DNA of 64,000 bases from Albugo candida. Its lineage: Eukaryota; Oomycota; Peronosporomycetes; Albuginales. The notes beneath the pieces are model-generated. The model ran no database searches, was not told the DNA's origin, and saw only the letters and a list, made by a program, of their open reading frames with translations. Every line of letters starts with the position of its first letter. Within the stretch, counting starts at the first letter, position 1. Shown one piece after another: positions 1 through 12,399 of this stretch. The position numbers and the translations under genes were made by a program. Location: contig JBDOQK010000021.1 of NCBI GenBank assembly GCA_040437565.1, forward strand, positions 1-64,000. The letters run 5' to 3'.

Positions 1-1074
1 CTCCGATAATCATTCTCACAAGCACACACAATAGATCAGAAAATCAAAAGATACCTAAAGACCACTTTAAAACTGACACTTTGCTTACATATCAATAAAC
101 CTAATGCCACACCGTACTTTTTGCATTTAAATCTAGTACCCATCCCACGCTTTCAGTTCTATCGCCTGTAGACAATATTCGCATGTTACTGAGGTCATAT
201 GTAGTTTTATCCAGAGAGTTGCTTCCGCGTGGGTGTGACTAGTTTGCAAACTAAAAAAACATCCATTTTCCTAGTGGAAAAGACACTGCATGACTGTGTC
301 ATGTTTAATTTTGTATCCTTGCTTTCTCCGATTATCATTCTCACAAGCACACACAAAAGATCCGAAAATCAAAAGCTACCTAAAAACCACTTTACAACTG
401 ACACTTTGCTCACATCATTACTATAAATAATTGCCACGTCGTACTCTTTGCATGTAAATCTGGTACCTATCCCACTATTTCAATTCTCTCTCCTGTAGAA
501 AATATTCGCATGTTACTGAGGTCAAAAGTAGTTTTATCCAGAGAGTTGATTCTGCTTGGGTGTGACTCGTTTGCAAACTAAAAGAAATATTCAAAACTTC
601 GTAGCGGAAAAGATACTGCATGACTGTGTCATGTTAAATTTTAAAACATCTTTTTCCCAATAATCATTCGCACAAGTAAACACAATCGATCGAAAATCAA
701 AAGATATTTAAAAGCCACTCTTCATCTGACACTTTGCTTACATCATTACTATCACTAATGCCACGCTGTATTGTTTGCATATAAATCTAATACCTATCCC
801 ACGCTTTCAATTCTATCCTGTAGAAAAACTGTTTCGTTCCAGAATATTCGCATGTTACTAAGGTGATGAGAAGTTTCGTCAAGAACGTTTCTTTAGGGTG
901 TGCCTCGTACATTTTACAAACAAAACGAGTAATAAAACTTCCAGCGGAAAAGACACTGCGTGACTGTGTCATAGTGAATTTTGTAAGGTTGTACTCCTTA
1001 ATTATCCTTTGCGCAAGCACACACAATATATCCGAACATCAAAAAAAACCTAGAAACCACTCCACAACTGATTT
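1..1074. repeat. Tandem repeat array, unit about 330 bp, three full copies plus a partial
   Basis: Four related units begin near 1, 326, 656 and 994. Each opens with a diverged form of CTCCGATAATCATTCT, continues with CACAAGCACACACAA and CCACTTTACAACTGACACTTTG, and later contains ATATTCGCATGTTACT and CATGACTGTGTCAT. Spacing is about 325-338 bp and the units are visibly diverged, so the array is not recent. It starts before the window. The last, partial unit stops where recognisable Copia sequence begins, which suggests either that the array grew beside the retroelement or that it derives from non-coding parts of it. No convincing gene lies inside; the short open frames here are not conserved between units. 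Confidence 0.85.
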
Positions 1075-1600
1075 GGCCAAGAAAAATTGCCAAGTATCTT
1101 AAAGGTACAAAGGCGCTGAAGTTCATGATAGACGGAATGAAACAAGACCGACATGAGAGATAAAGACGTGCTTGTCGACACGTACAGCGACGCCAACTAC
1201 GACGCGTGTAAGACATACCCGAAGTCTGTCAGTGGTGGTGTGTTTATGGTGAGGTGCATGGTCGTGGGATGGCTGTGCAAGAAGAAGAAGTGCGCCGCCT
1301 TATCAAAAATGGAAGCCGAACCTGTTGTGGCTTCACACACAGCGGCTGAGATGATGGGTATCATGGAACCGCTAAGTGAAATCGAAGTGCCGATTCTGCC
1401 AGGTTCCATTTGACATGTCGACAATTAGAAAGCTATCTCTCAGTTAAAAGGCGAGGACACGTCAGGTCCAGCGAAGCATATCGACGTGCGGTAAAAGTTT
1501 AGCAAGGGTTTGAAGTAAAAGAAGATGCTCAAGGTGGAGTACTGCGAATCCAAGAGTATGCGTTTGGACATCCTGACCAAGTACCTCTCTGCGATACGAC
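1072..1600 (+). mobile_element. Ty1/Copia retrotransposon fossil (RNase H end of pol)
   Basis: The translation shows the landmarks of the C-terminal part of Copia pol in order: a KYLKGTK-type segment near 1085, YSDANYDACK with SVSGGVFM (RNase H core), a KKKCAALSKMEAE segment matching the family's KKQ..VALSS.EAE, and, further on, a KHIDVR segment and a DILTK segment. This order is typical of Copia elements. The copy is only a fragment, is broken in several places, and has no visible LTRs. It lies directly after the tandem array. It looks old. Confidence 0.85.
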
Positions 1601-1639
1601 TCAACCAGATCTGTGGACTTGTGATGCGCACAGGGAAAG

Positions 1640-4340
1640 TAAGACCACTCGGAAAATAGTGTAGGAGGCGAGTGACTACTGATGTGGAAGGGCGCATCTA
1701 TAATTTGAGGTGAAAGACGTGACGGAAGATTAAAAGGCGCAAATATTGGAATAGAAGGAATGATGTGGAGCCTACGCACGAGAGTTTAACCTGTATAGTG
1801 TACAAAGGTAACAAGGGTATAGATCAAATATATTAAGTTCTCAATTTTTTAACTAACGCTCAGGCAAAACAACAAGATAAGCTTTCGCTTAAGATGTACT
1901 AAGTAACATGTCCACTAGAACCGTTGACAAGAGAAGCAAGCAGCGAATCCGACTTAATATAGACATAGCGTAATACGAAGACTAGCTTATCATTGTTAAG
2001 CATCACAACCCGAGAATGCTGCTCTCATTGTACAAATCACAGATGAGCGAAAAGTACACATTTAGAGAACTGAATATTTCATCACAGTGATACTCAGCAG
2101 TTTTTCACGAATATAGGCTATCAACTGATAAACATTTTCGCAAGTTGTCTAGTTCCACAAAGCGGTAAATCGTGGCAGTTTGGAGATCATGATCTCTTAG
2201 TACTTCCTATAGCTTCAATTTGGAACAGAATCGCATTTTTCCCGGTGACTAATCGATAGGATTAGAAGATGGGTGTCTATTCATCAGGCCCATTCAGTAA
2301 AAAAATCAACTCCTCTTTTCCAGTTTCACACTTAAACGGGAGCTGGATATAATCCAGTTTTATTATAATTGATATCGCATCACCGTAAGGTACATAACAC
2401 TTGTGTTTTTGCTCTGTCTAATGGACGAAGCAATAAACAACAGCTTCCATTGATTAGGGAAATCCACGAGCTTTATTTCTGTGGGAATTTCTCGAGAAAT
2501 GTGGAAGAACCATACACATTTATGAAATTACTCAAAAAATGCTGGCAATGGGAGAGGCTGTTTCACAATGCTTCGGAAGGTATCGATTATTGTTTCAAAT
2601 GCGCGCTTGCTGTAGCTCTCTAGACGCGTCCAAAATATAAGTAATTGTGAATAATGGATCACAAAGAAATAGATTGATTGTTTGAAGAAAAAAAAGGTTC
2701 AAAATCATGTATCCAATAATGCGCACTTCCTATCATCCTCCAATTCCCCTTGCGCTTTGAGAATTTATATAGGTTTCGTTGATCGCGTCATACTACAGCC
2801 AATCGTAATGCACCTGAAAGTGTGCGTGAAAATAAATAGAGTACTTAGTACAAAGCAAGTTCAGATCCAAGTGAATATGAACCGTATGCATACTATCTTC
2901 GCGATGATGTAACGCATTTGCGTGAGTTCAGTCAATGTATCCATATCTGCAACCTCGCAGATAAACAACTCCTGATCATCATCAGTTACATTGACTGTCT
3001 CTTACCTTTATCATGCTGTAAGAAGACTTCCCAGTAAATTCGCTAGACTAGACTGAAAATAACGTTCAAATGTAAGCACAAGTTTCCTCAATTTTCACGT
3101 GTTTAGTACGTTATATTTTAAAAGAAACGAAGGTAGATGGCGATATCGTATATTTCCATCGAATCTTACTGCGAGGTAAATCGAGGAGATCGCTTCTCAG
3201 CAATGTTTTAAATTACGATCAACTCTTTGGGCATCCTAATATGCAAACATGAACAGCAGGAACCAGCATCAATGTACTATTGTTATAGCTTGAATTTAGT
3301 CGAAGATGAGATAACGCTGCAGAATGAGTTTCCATACCAAGTAAACGTGAACAAAGTTCTCGCGACGGATCTGGAGAACTTCCAAGATTGAGTAAGCAAT
3401 CCTTCCAATCAATCAATCAGAACTAGCAAGTATCGATGTACTGCTACTTTTAAATTCGTACAAGTCGAACGATTTTGGTCAACAATCAAGGGCTTCCTTA
3501 TGGATATTCGCAAAACGCGACAAAGCTTTCTGTAATGGGTTCATCATATAAGAGGTTTACACCCCCTCACACTGCGTGATTAGCCTAGAGAGACCGTACA
3601 ATGACTGTATCATCGTATCTCTACATGAACAATTCAGCGGATAGAATACGAAAGTAGCTGACCGTGTCGAATTGGATCATTCTCACCAAAAGCATAAAAT
3701 GAATAGATAAAGTTCGCTCGATCAGCGATACTTAATTGTAGACTCGACGACAGAGGGATGGGTTGGAAGATCTCTCTGATCATGCATAAGAACTAAATAC
3801 TTCATCATCAATGAGACGGTAGAGTTGATGCGCTCCCCCACGATTGATTGCTTCAGTGAGGGGTAGCAAAGCTACGCACCCTCTTGAACGCAGATCAAGT
3901 TGCAGCCTATTCGTTATTATGCTCACCATCGCCATGGATGACACTATAGGGGCACACAATTGATTCGCTTGACCATTTAGCCCCTAAAAGACTGGATCCG
4001 TGCTTTGTAATAATCAAGGAGGGCCCCATAAAAACAATCTAAACGTATCAGACTCTCACGACTTCAGTGAAGAAGAATATCACGGCGTTTGTTTCAACGC
4101 TTCCTATGATGTAGTGAAAAGTTAAGGTATATATATGCGAAACAAAATCGAAAGAGTGATTACGGTACTCTAGTGGAACAGTATTCTCGTTGTTGCTTGT
4201 GACCTTAGGTCCCCACATCTCGAGCATTTGAGAAGCATAAATCATCAGATAATTTTTGCAATTCAGAAAATCTTTGTTACCAGAAAGAATAGGCGCATGT
4301 TTTTCCTTTACCTGCCCACTAGTTTCAGCATGAGATTCCA
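1640..4340. other. No supported gene
   Basis: About 2.7 kb in which I see only short open frames without recognisable motifs. A 97-codon minus-strand frame at 4048-4341 (start MESHAETSGQVKEK) lies just downstream of the effector gene but has no motif I recognise and may be chance. Confidence 0.5.
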
Positions 4341-4350
4341 CAAACTTTGC

Positions 4351-6084
4351 TTATGCTTTTTTTCCCTCTCCGTAGAAGACTGAGACCACTTCCTCAACGG
4401 TTATTGGCTGTAACGATTGAAAATCATGAAAATGATAACTGGCTGCAGGATAGCTTATATCAATGGAACATTCAAGATTGCATACTAGCATTCCGCTGAT
4501 ACCACCCTTCTTCATTGTGAGCCATAGATAGGCATGTGTGACTGAAATCAGCAATACTTCTTCATACTGGCAAAGGCACTTAACGCAGTTGACCATCTCA
4601 GCCTCCTCCTTCTGTTTTAGGTGGATAACTTTGACATTGTTGTAAAAGAATGGAGAATAGCTCACTGCGTTTTGTGTATAATCCGATTGGTCGAAGCGCG
4701 TTTTACCGAGAATTCTTTGTCTACGTGGTGCCTTATTGAGATCAAAATCGGTGGTTCGACTTCTCGCTGTCTTCACTGTCATCTCATACTCACATATTGC
4801 ATTCGGTACCTCACGGAAGAATAAAAGCTGATCTATGCATTTCAAGAGGGTCAAATCACTCATCAACAACAATGATGTTGCTCGTGATAGCCACATAACT
4901 TTTGAGGTTTCTGTATCCGTGATACAGGTACCGAGCTTCCCGGACATAATCCAAATGCAAAAACTAGGTTGCATCGACGATGGAGCAGACAATAATTGCG
5001 TTCCAATTGGTAAGTCTTGGGTGCGACTGTCGAAGTGGCTATTAAAAGAAGTTAAACAATTCCTGTCGTCTTCCTCAGTTTTGATTTGACCACAAGATGC
5101 ACGACATGACGCATCCAAAAACTTCCAGTTTATGCCACTCTCTGTGTATATGTAATTGACGAGTGGCAGGAATTCTCCTTCCATTGCTTGCGATGCTTGG
5201 ATGTCACTGTCAATCTGTTGTCCCATGTTTAATATTAGCGCCTTGACATGTTTTACTATACAGTTTGAACAAGTGGAGGTGGAACCTGAACTTGTTTTTG
5301 TTTTGAAGCAATGTTTCTTCATGGTCACCTTCTCTGTGAATGACGTCAAAACCTTCAGGAACTCCCGATGGTTTTTACTTTCGTGATCACGAATACCAAG
5401 AATTGTTGCGATTGGCACATTCAATACATCTGATTTGGGTAGATGTTCATTGTCCGTTACTGGAAGGTTTCCTACAAATGATAAACATGCCTCGGCTGCG
5501 AGGGTACCAGTAATTCCACTGCAGACTATATTCGACTTGCATCTCTCCACGATAACATCTTCCCCTTCTGTAGTATAAAGAACATACAAATGCACAGCCT
5601 GCCTGTAATCGGGATGCTGTAAGATGAAGTCCCCAACCATCACAGAGTTGCTTTTTTGCATATAACATTTCCGGCACGAAAGTCTGTGGTGTTGCTTTGA
5701 TTGTATCAAACACATGTACTGGGCTTGGAATTGTTTTGTCGGAAGATTAGGTGGCTCTAACCTTGGAGCAGCATTTTTGATTATTTTTATTCTGCCGCAC
5801 AATTGGGCTCTAGAGCAGAAAGTTACGAGATTCCTGTAAAAAAATTCGGACGGAGCGGCCGAAAATGTATACGTCAATCCTCCTCTCTCATCTGTATCAC
5901 GAATATGCGTCAACACAAGTCGTGTGGTGCCGACTTCTTGCAATAGACAGGTGTGACACCTACGTACGTCCGTGCTGCCGGGTTGGATGCGGGCATCGAA
6001 CGTGATAAAGCTGCACCCTGCGATATGGCTGATCGCATATAGACTTGAAATGATTAGTGTTCGACTTGCCTTCGACATGATCAT
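4351..6084 (-). CDS. Secreted CCG/CHXC-class effector candidate with an EAR-type DLNxxP motif
   Basis: The open frame is uninterrupted for 630 codons, but I place the start at ATG 6084 (577 residues) or 6078 (575) because a signal-peptide-like stretch (SKASRTLIISSLYAISHIAG) follows and an oomycete Inr-like site lies just upstream. Residues 43-52 read CHTCLLQEVG, an exact CX2CX5G motif that also fits CHXC. In Albugo this motif after a signal peptide defines the CCG/CHXC effectors, thought to be delivered into the host plant. The rest has no domain I recognise; it is Cys-rich and without an internal membrane segment. Residues 448-453 are DLNKAP, matching the plant EAR repression motif DLNxxP, followed at once by RRQR. 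Seen: the motifs. Known: the motif class in Albugo. Inferred: host targeting and possible co-repressor binding. The C-terminus (YGEGKKA) is ordinary. No intron is needed. Confidence 0.8.
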   Translation of the reverse strand: MIMSKASRTLIISSLYAISHIAGCSFITFDARIQPGSTDVRRCHTCLLQEVGTTRLVLTHIRDTDERGGLTYTFSAAPSEFFYRNLVTFCSRAQLCGRIKIIKNAAPRLEPPNLPTKQFQAQYMCLIQSKQHHRLSCRKCYMQKSNSVMVGDFILQHPDYRQAVHLYVLYTTEGEDVIVERCKSNIVCSGITGTLAAEACLSFVGNLPVTDNEHLPKSDVLNVPIATILGIRDHESKNHREFLKVLTSFTEKVTMKKHCFKTKTSSGSTSTCSNCIVKHVKALILNMGQQIDSDIQASQAMEGEFLPLVNYIYTESGINWKFLDASCRASCGQIKTEEDDRNCLTSFNSHFDSRTQDLPIGTQLLSAPSSMQPSFCIWIMSGKLGTCITDTETSKVMWLSRATSLLLMSDLTLLKCIDQLLFFREVPNAICEYEMTVKTARSRTTDFDLNKAPRRQRILGKTRFDQSDYTQNAVSYSPFFYNNVKVIHLKQKEEAEMVNCVKCLCQYEEVLLISVTHAYLWLTMKKGGISGMLVCNLECSIDISYPAASYHFHDFQSLQPITVEEVVSVFYGEGKKA

Positions 6085-6090
6085 TTTGAT

Positions 6091-6102
6091 CGAGCAATGA
6101 GC
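6091..6102 (-). promoter_or_regulatory. Inr-like element of the CCG effector gene
   Basis: On the minus strand this reads GCTCATTGCTCG, a perfect match to the GCTCATT core of the oomycete initiator (GCTCATTYYNCAWTTT) with weaker agreement after it. It lies only 7-18 nt before the ATG at 6084, which would give a very short leader and favours the ATG at 6084 or 6078 over the far upstream ATG at 6243. Confidence 0.45.
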
Positions 6103-6249
6103 GCCACGAAGCAGCCAATAAATGATGATTATCCTCCAATCCGATACTCGATATACTGATCTTATTATCCACCAATTAGAATAGTCTTTGGTGTTCTCTT
6201 GTAGCCGGCAAACATGAAGTGGTACTATATCATTCCCTCTCATTTATTT

Positions 6250-9200
6250 TCTCCAAACAGATTACAACTTTGTCTCACTGCACATTCAGTCAGCATGAGT
6301 GTGTTTTTGAGTAATTTCTTTAGACTTGGAAAAGCATAGTTTGAGTACGAGGACGCAACTTGAATGATATTCTTCCCGAGTCTAAGGTAGCACTGTTGAA
6401 ATGACCCCCACTTCTACTTCTACGAGCGCCTATTTGTATGGATTTCTACCAAGCGACTACCTTTGCAAGTCTTGATGTAGTCTTACGTGCGCAATTACGA
6501 CTAGAACACGAGGGAATTTACCTGAATTAATATCTCAAAACTCGCTTCGAGGTATGATACCATGTACACAAACTGTGCTACTGGACTTCGTGATCTTCTA
6601 ATGCTCATGCTCAAGAGCAAGCGTGATCAGTGCCTTTAAAGAGAGGCGTTTTCAGACTAGTTCATTCATATTATTATTCTTTCAAAACGTCATACATAGT
6701 ATGTATTGGCACGAAATCGAACAAACCATGCAATGTTGAAGCGCAATGCGCGTGACGCATATTTTAAAATTGCAACTGCTTGAAATTTCCAACTGATAAA
6801 TATCTTTCTATGATTGGCATTGAACATATAAATTGGTGAGAATAAAAGAGAAAAAAAAGCCTGTATTACGCAGTTGAACAAAAAAAATGTAAAGAAACGT
6901 GTAGACTTCAAGCTTGAAATTTGAATATTGGCAGTCATCGTGTCAATGTTTCTTTTCTCTGATACAACAATTTCAATATTCTGGAATCAGGAATCTGGCA
7001 AAGCTTTTACAGGATTCGTCAAACAAGCTAGTTGCTGACCTATTAAATACACATGGTCGTGTAAATTGCTGAGCTGTACTTACTTCCACGTATACAAGAA
7101 GATGAAGTACTCCGCACGTGCTCGAGCGCACTCACCATTTTGGGTCATACCTGCATCAGCGATTTTGAATCTCAACATCAATGAAGCGCTAATGAGTCCA
7201 GCCGCTTGTATCCTGAAATATACAGTGAGATCACCCAAAACATCCATTCCAATGATCTGTACATTTGACATGATGTCCATGTTCTCGGTGGCACGGTGTC
7301 ACATTTCTTGTAGCAGTCTCGGTAGGACTCTAAAGCGGAAAGTATAGAAAGGTATGATTTGTCTGAATTCCATCCCCTTCCCGCCTTGAACGGGACATTC
7401 GTTTTAGTTGCCCCGAACTTTGTCCTCGATATATGATTCATTTTTTTGGCTATACTGTGATTTAGAGATTAAGGGGGTTGATACCTGCGAGGGGTGCTGA
7501 AGATAATCGATAGCATAGCACTTTCATAGAAAACGCGACGAAGCTGCTGCAGCAGGAATAACGATGTGGGTCTGGCGAAATGTCTGTGATTGTGACCGGT
7601 TCGAATGATCTTAATCGTAATCGCAATCAATTGAAACCAAAAGATTTAATTAAGTGGAGTTACAGTATCCTTGCCCACTGGAGTGAGAGCATTTGTGAAC
7701 ATACAAGATGTATCAATTCTGGTTGAAGAGAAGAATTGACAGCAAAAAGTGACTGAGAAAAAATCAAATTGTAGCTTTCCTGCTTTGGCCGAAATAAATT
7801 CGGTACCTATAAACGCCTACACAGCATGGGTGAAAATCAGAATCATATAAGCACCGTTATGATGCTAACAGTTAATTTGAAACTTGATGTGTAGATATTT
7901 TCAATTCATTAAAGCCAGAATGTTCACACGAATTGCTGCATAGGGATAATAGACCAGTCTTCTTGTCTAAGCGTTCAATACCAGATTGAACCGGATGCGA
8001 TTGTGATAGTACCATTTTAATGCACACGCACTACCCGACCGGTTGCGCATGCAAGATATATTGAGTTTCTTGGTCCAGCCATCCAAGTGAGCAAATCTTG
8101 AAAATCACCTGTACTAAGATTGAATATTTATTTGGAATCCAGTACAAACAAAGTGTTTCAACGCCGGATAATTCAGTCGAATGTTGTTCAATAAAGTAAA
8201 TGAATCGTTGATGATAGTCATATGCGAAATACATGATCTGGTTGGGCACCAATCCCAAAAATCTACAATGTGCAGCTAGCGACTCTTGTCAATCGTTGTT
8301 ATTACTAAAAATGACAGAGCGAGTCGTAACGGGACCATACAGCAGCATACAACAAGTTGCTAAATTACTCCTCCTGAGAGTCCGTCTTGCGTGCGAGACA
8401 CCGTTTGCTTGATGCCACCAAACAACCGTCCTCTTCCACCTGATATACCTACGTGGTGCTATGTTGAAGACATCAAATGCTAGATACGGACCCAATTCGG
8501 AAAATATGCATCATATTATCATTAACCCAGTATGAGTTTATGGTCTGTGCTGGAATGAAATAGTAATGTCTTACTGACATCGTCTTGTAATGTGAATTCC
8601 CGTAATTGTGATAATAATACATGTTCTGCGACCGGTAATCGTTCTTGAGCTGTTCTGGCTCGAGGGGCCACCACCAGGAACTATGAAAATATCGCGCATG
8701 GATCTTTCATGTACTACACCAGCTTGTTAGGGAATCGAATTCTCGCCTGATCTATCACTTACTTTGGTTCTAGTGGGAAGAAAGTTGAGTTGGAAGCATT
8801 CAACTTCTACCCGATCCGTCACACAGATGCTAAACAGTGTTGCGACTCCACTGCTCCAAGAAGATAATATACTGTAGAGTCATCGGCAAAAAATACTGGT
8901 GACTTTATTCTTGTAATCATAAAACTTCCAGATAGTTCATGTTTATGTAATGAATCATGCACTTCCCAAATTTGGAAGGAGGGAGAGCAGCGTGGAGAGC
9001 TAAATCATCTATCTTCTTATCTCGATAACGATTCAGCTTTGATGATGACTTCAATACGACAATAAATAAGTGTTTATTTTGGATCAGAGAAGCTTTTCTC
9101 ACTTTATTGACCGTATCTAAACTACTCATTTACGAATGATCACGAAACGTTTTGACCTATTCGCTCAATCATGCACCTCTCGTTATCTGGAAAGTTTGGG

Positions 9201-10185
9201 TATGCTACCTCCCCACATATAAAGGGACCAAATCCTGAAGATTAGCCAAGAACCGTAATGCGCTGGTGGCCGAAATGTCCTACCAGAAATTCATTTTCAT
9301 CCTTACGAATAAATTTCGATGAACTTGATGAAAGTCGGCAGCGAGGACTTTCGACAGCGCTTTTACAACCACGCACAGAAGAGTAGGGACGCTAATTGAA
9401 GTGAAGGTATCAGAGATCCTCGACAGTGCCGACGGCTGAAAACGTTTTGGATGCATCCCCAAAACCACTACGATCGCGTTGGTAGAAACATCCGGAAATC
9501 TACCCGCTGCAGGTGATGATTTTCTACGCAAAGGTCGGATTGCTTCTCCCATTACGCATTGCCAATGAAGCGGATAAATAAGATTTACAAGAGCTGGTTG
9601 ACTTTATGTGTTATGATATGAGTGTGTCTTGCCTTGCGCACAAGGAAACAACGTAAATATAGGTGAACTTGTGTAAAATACCAAAAGGTTGTGACCATGG
9701 CAAGATTGGCTCAGCCGATATTCGCCAGGCCATCTTCGATAACTCTGATGCATTCAAACATATTTCTATACAGATGGAACCTAGATTACCTAATCAGATA
9801 GGTAAATCAGAGTTCTGTAATTGATTCTTACTTCTACATTTTGTCTTTCCATGCCCCCCCCCGCATGGTCATAAGCGCGACTTCCATAAAGCCGACCACT
9901 TTCTCTGCTTTTTCATTGGAGTTGTTTAGAATAGTAGCACTATATGGTTTCCCGGGAGCGTTTCTCCTACGCGCAGGTAAACATTGCAAAATTGGAAAAG
10001 CCGGTCGCCTGGCGTTCGTGTCGAACGCTCCAGTTCAATTTGCTTGGAGTTTTTTTCTTGTGATTGAGTTCCCGATTCACGCTGATTCCAATTGCTGTTT
10101 CGCTTTCAGTTGGATTTTCACCGGATTTCGATTCGCGATTTAGTAACTTTTTGTCGTTTCTCTTTTACTACTGTCGTGTGATCTT
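6250..10185. other. No supported gene
   Basis: Nearly 4 kb of AT-rich DNA with only short, overlapping open frames on both strands. None carries a motif I can name. A pyrimidine-rich or low-complexity stretch is seen around 9855. The stretch ends where Gypsy gag-like sequence begins. Confidence 0.5.
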
Positions 10186-10189
10186 GCAT

Positions 10190-11560
10190 CCTTGAAATCT
10201 AAAGGGGTCTCTCGATGCCATTACGAGAAAGTAGATTGATAGGTTCAACAAGCTCCATGAATTTCTTAGTTCCACGACCAAGCGTGATGTTGAAGTCGAA
10301 GAGATCAGCTTAACTCAATTACATGGTAAAATGGGAGAATCTACCGATGTGTACTTTGAGCAACTTGCTCAGTATTTCAAAGCTGAGAACATTTACTGGT
10401 GCGATGTCAGTCAAAGCGCTCGAATTTCGGCAATCACTAACGCCAATATCGAAGGGAATGCTGCAACTTGGTGGGAGGTGAACAAGTAGTATATTATCGA
10501 CATGCAAGACCTCATTAATCAAGTCAAGGATGGATTCTTACCCGGGAACGCTTGCGTAATCAATTGTACGCGCTTGTACAAAAGATTTTCTTTCATGTAG
10601 AAGGCTATATCTAAATTCTGCGTTTTGCATGAAGCTATGATACAAGTTACGGATATGAGCGAGTTGGATGAAGTTACTATTTTTCGCAGGAACAGGTAAG
10701 CCCCACACGTGAATGAGTTCAATACGCGGGCGTCCTAAAGTATCACAAGCCATGAATGTTGCGTTGGAGTATGATCAATCTCACCGTGTCTCCTGACAGT
10801 GTTACCGTACACCGATATACCCGCAAAACCGATCACGGGGAAGTCAAATCAGCTTTATCAGCATCAACAACCTGCACCACCGTTCTCAGGAGAAATATCG
10901 AGAGACGTTGGAGATAGAGTCCGGATTTACAAGACATCAACGATCAGCAACTCCGACAGTTCCAGTATTTTCCGTGATCTACACCACGTTTAGTGCGCAC
11001 GTTCGGTACTTTCGACGACACGACTACGATCAAGACGAACGCATTCGGCTGCAAAGGTGCTGGATCAACTCGCAACGCAAGGATCATTTGATGGATTTTT
11101 CGGAACTCTACGATCATTGCTGCGGGTACGACACAGGCAAGTGGAAATGCAAGTGCAACTCGGATCCTAGTCCCAGTTGGATGGCTCCGTTGGCGCTAGT
11201 GTGCCGCACACCAATATGCAAGCCACGGTAACCCCGGACCGTTTTCACAATTTAACACCTTTACATCCATACAGCATTTACAAGCTGGACACAGTCTCGT
11301 TTTAAGGNNNNNNNNNNNNNNNNNNNNNNNNNNNNNNNNNNNNNNNNNNNNNNNNNNNNNNNNNNNNNNNNNNNNNNNNNNNNNNNNNNNNNNNNNNNNN
11401 NNNNNNNAGTTGGATGGCTCCGTTGGCGCTAGTGTGCCGCACACCAATATGCAAGCCACGGTAACCCCGGACCGTTTTCACAATTTAACACCTTTACATC
11501 CATACAGCATTTACAAGCTGGACACAGTCTCGTTTTAAGGTGGCTGAGGCTACTGCAGTA
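10190..11560 (+). mobile_element. Ty3/Gypsy retrotransposon fossil, gag region (copy A)
   Basis: A gag-type reading runs from about 10225: FNKLHEFLSSTTK, then KMGESTDVYFEQLAQYF, then ANIEGNAATWWEV, the last being the typical tryptophan-rich core of retrotransposon gag, followed by an M.ELDEV segment near 10655. The copy is broken in several places and no complete frame or LTR is seen. A second, diverged copy lies at about 36340-37260; the site that carries a SINE there is empty here (around 10976-10991). A 100-N gap with duplicated flanks interrupts it. Confidence 0.75.
11175..11540. other. Assembly gap 11308-11407 with 133-bp duplicated flanks
   Basis: Bases 11175-11307 are repeated at 11408-11540 on the other side of 100 N, identical as far as I can read. 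This is what two overlapping contig ends look like when a scaffolder fails to merge them. I treat it as an artefact. Confidence 0.85.
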
Positions 11561-11584
11561 TAGGATTATCAACGAGAAGACATA

Positions 11585-12345
11585 TTATCATTTCTCACAT
11601 GTATATTTACGAAACGTTTTTTATATGTATATATCTTACTTAATATAGCCTAGGCAACTAGAGAAGTGATTTTAGTCTAATTCAGTTATGTAGACACCTT
11701 CAACTGGGATCCAAACATGTTGTTAGAAACTATATGAAGACTGAGAATAATACGCTCGATGGTTATGTCAGCTATCAACGAGCAATATAAGATGCACATG
11801 CATTTCGCAAAACGTTTTGGCTTACACGGACGATCCGTGTTGCGCAATGATGACATCATCACGACTGTTGCCTCATGCTACGCCAGTGAAATGCCGTCTT
11901 AGANNNNNNNNNNNNNNNNNNNNNNNNNNNNNNNNNNNNNNNNNNNNNNNNNNNNNNNNNNNNNNNNNNNNNNNNNNNNNNNNNNNNNNNNNNNNNNNNN
12001 NNNGTATTTTTATTTTATTTTTCATTTATCTTGGTGTATATTTTTTATAACCCCTTTTTATATGTATATATCTTACTTAAGATAGCCTAGGCACCTAGAG
12101 AAGTGATTTTAGTCTAATTCAGTTATGTAGACACCTTCAACTGGGGTCCGACCATGTTGTTAGAAACTATATGAAGACTGAGAATAAATCGCTCGATGGT
12201 TATGTCAGCTATCAACGAGCAATATCAGATGCACATGCATTTCGCAAAACGTTTTGGCTTACACGGACGATCCGTGTTGCGCAATGATGACATCATCACG
12301 ACTGTTGCCTCATGCTACGCCAGTGAAATGCCGTCTTAGATTTTA
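11585..12345 (+). repeat. Dispersed repeat (TAGCCTAGGCAACTAGAGAAG family), split by gap 11904-12003
   Basis: A segment with TAGCCTAGGCAACTAGAGAAG followed by TAGACACCTTCAACTGGG occurs here twice, before and after a 100-N gap. The two versions differ at several sites, so they may be two haplotypes or a diverged contig overlap. Related copies are at 38612-38720 (same strand) and inside the hAT-type MITE at 56163-56239 (opposite strand). Beside Gypsy copies A and B the segment follows gag-like sequence, so it may be part of that element. Confidence 0.7.
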
Positions 12346-12399
12346 ATTAGCGGCGATCAACGAATCGATTCGTGGTTGACCGGATACACCAGAAAGATT

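Noticed and set aside
6085-6243. Earlier start at ATG 6243 for the effector
   Set aside because: It would bury the signal peptide behind 53 residues and lies upstream of the Inr-like site.
9841-10143. 100-codon plus-strand frame before the Gypsy fossil
   Set aside because: Hydrophobic, low-information translation on DNA that looks like retroelement flank; no motif.
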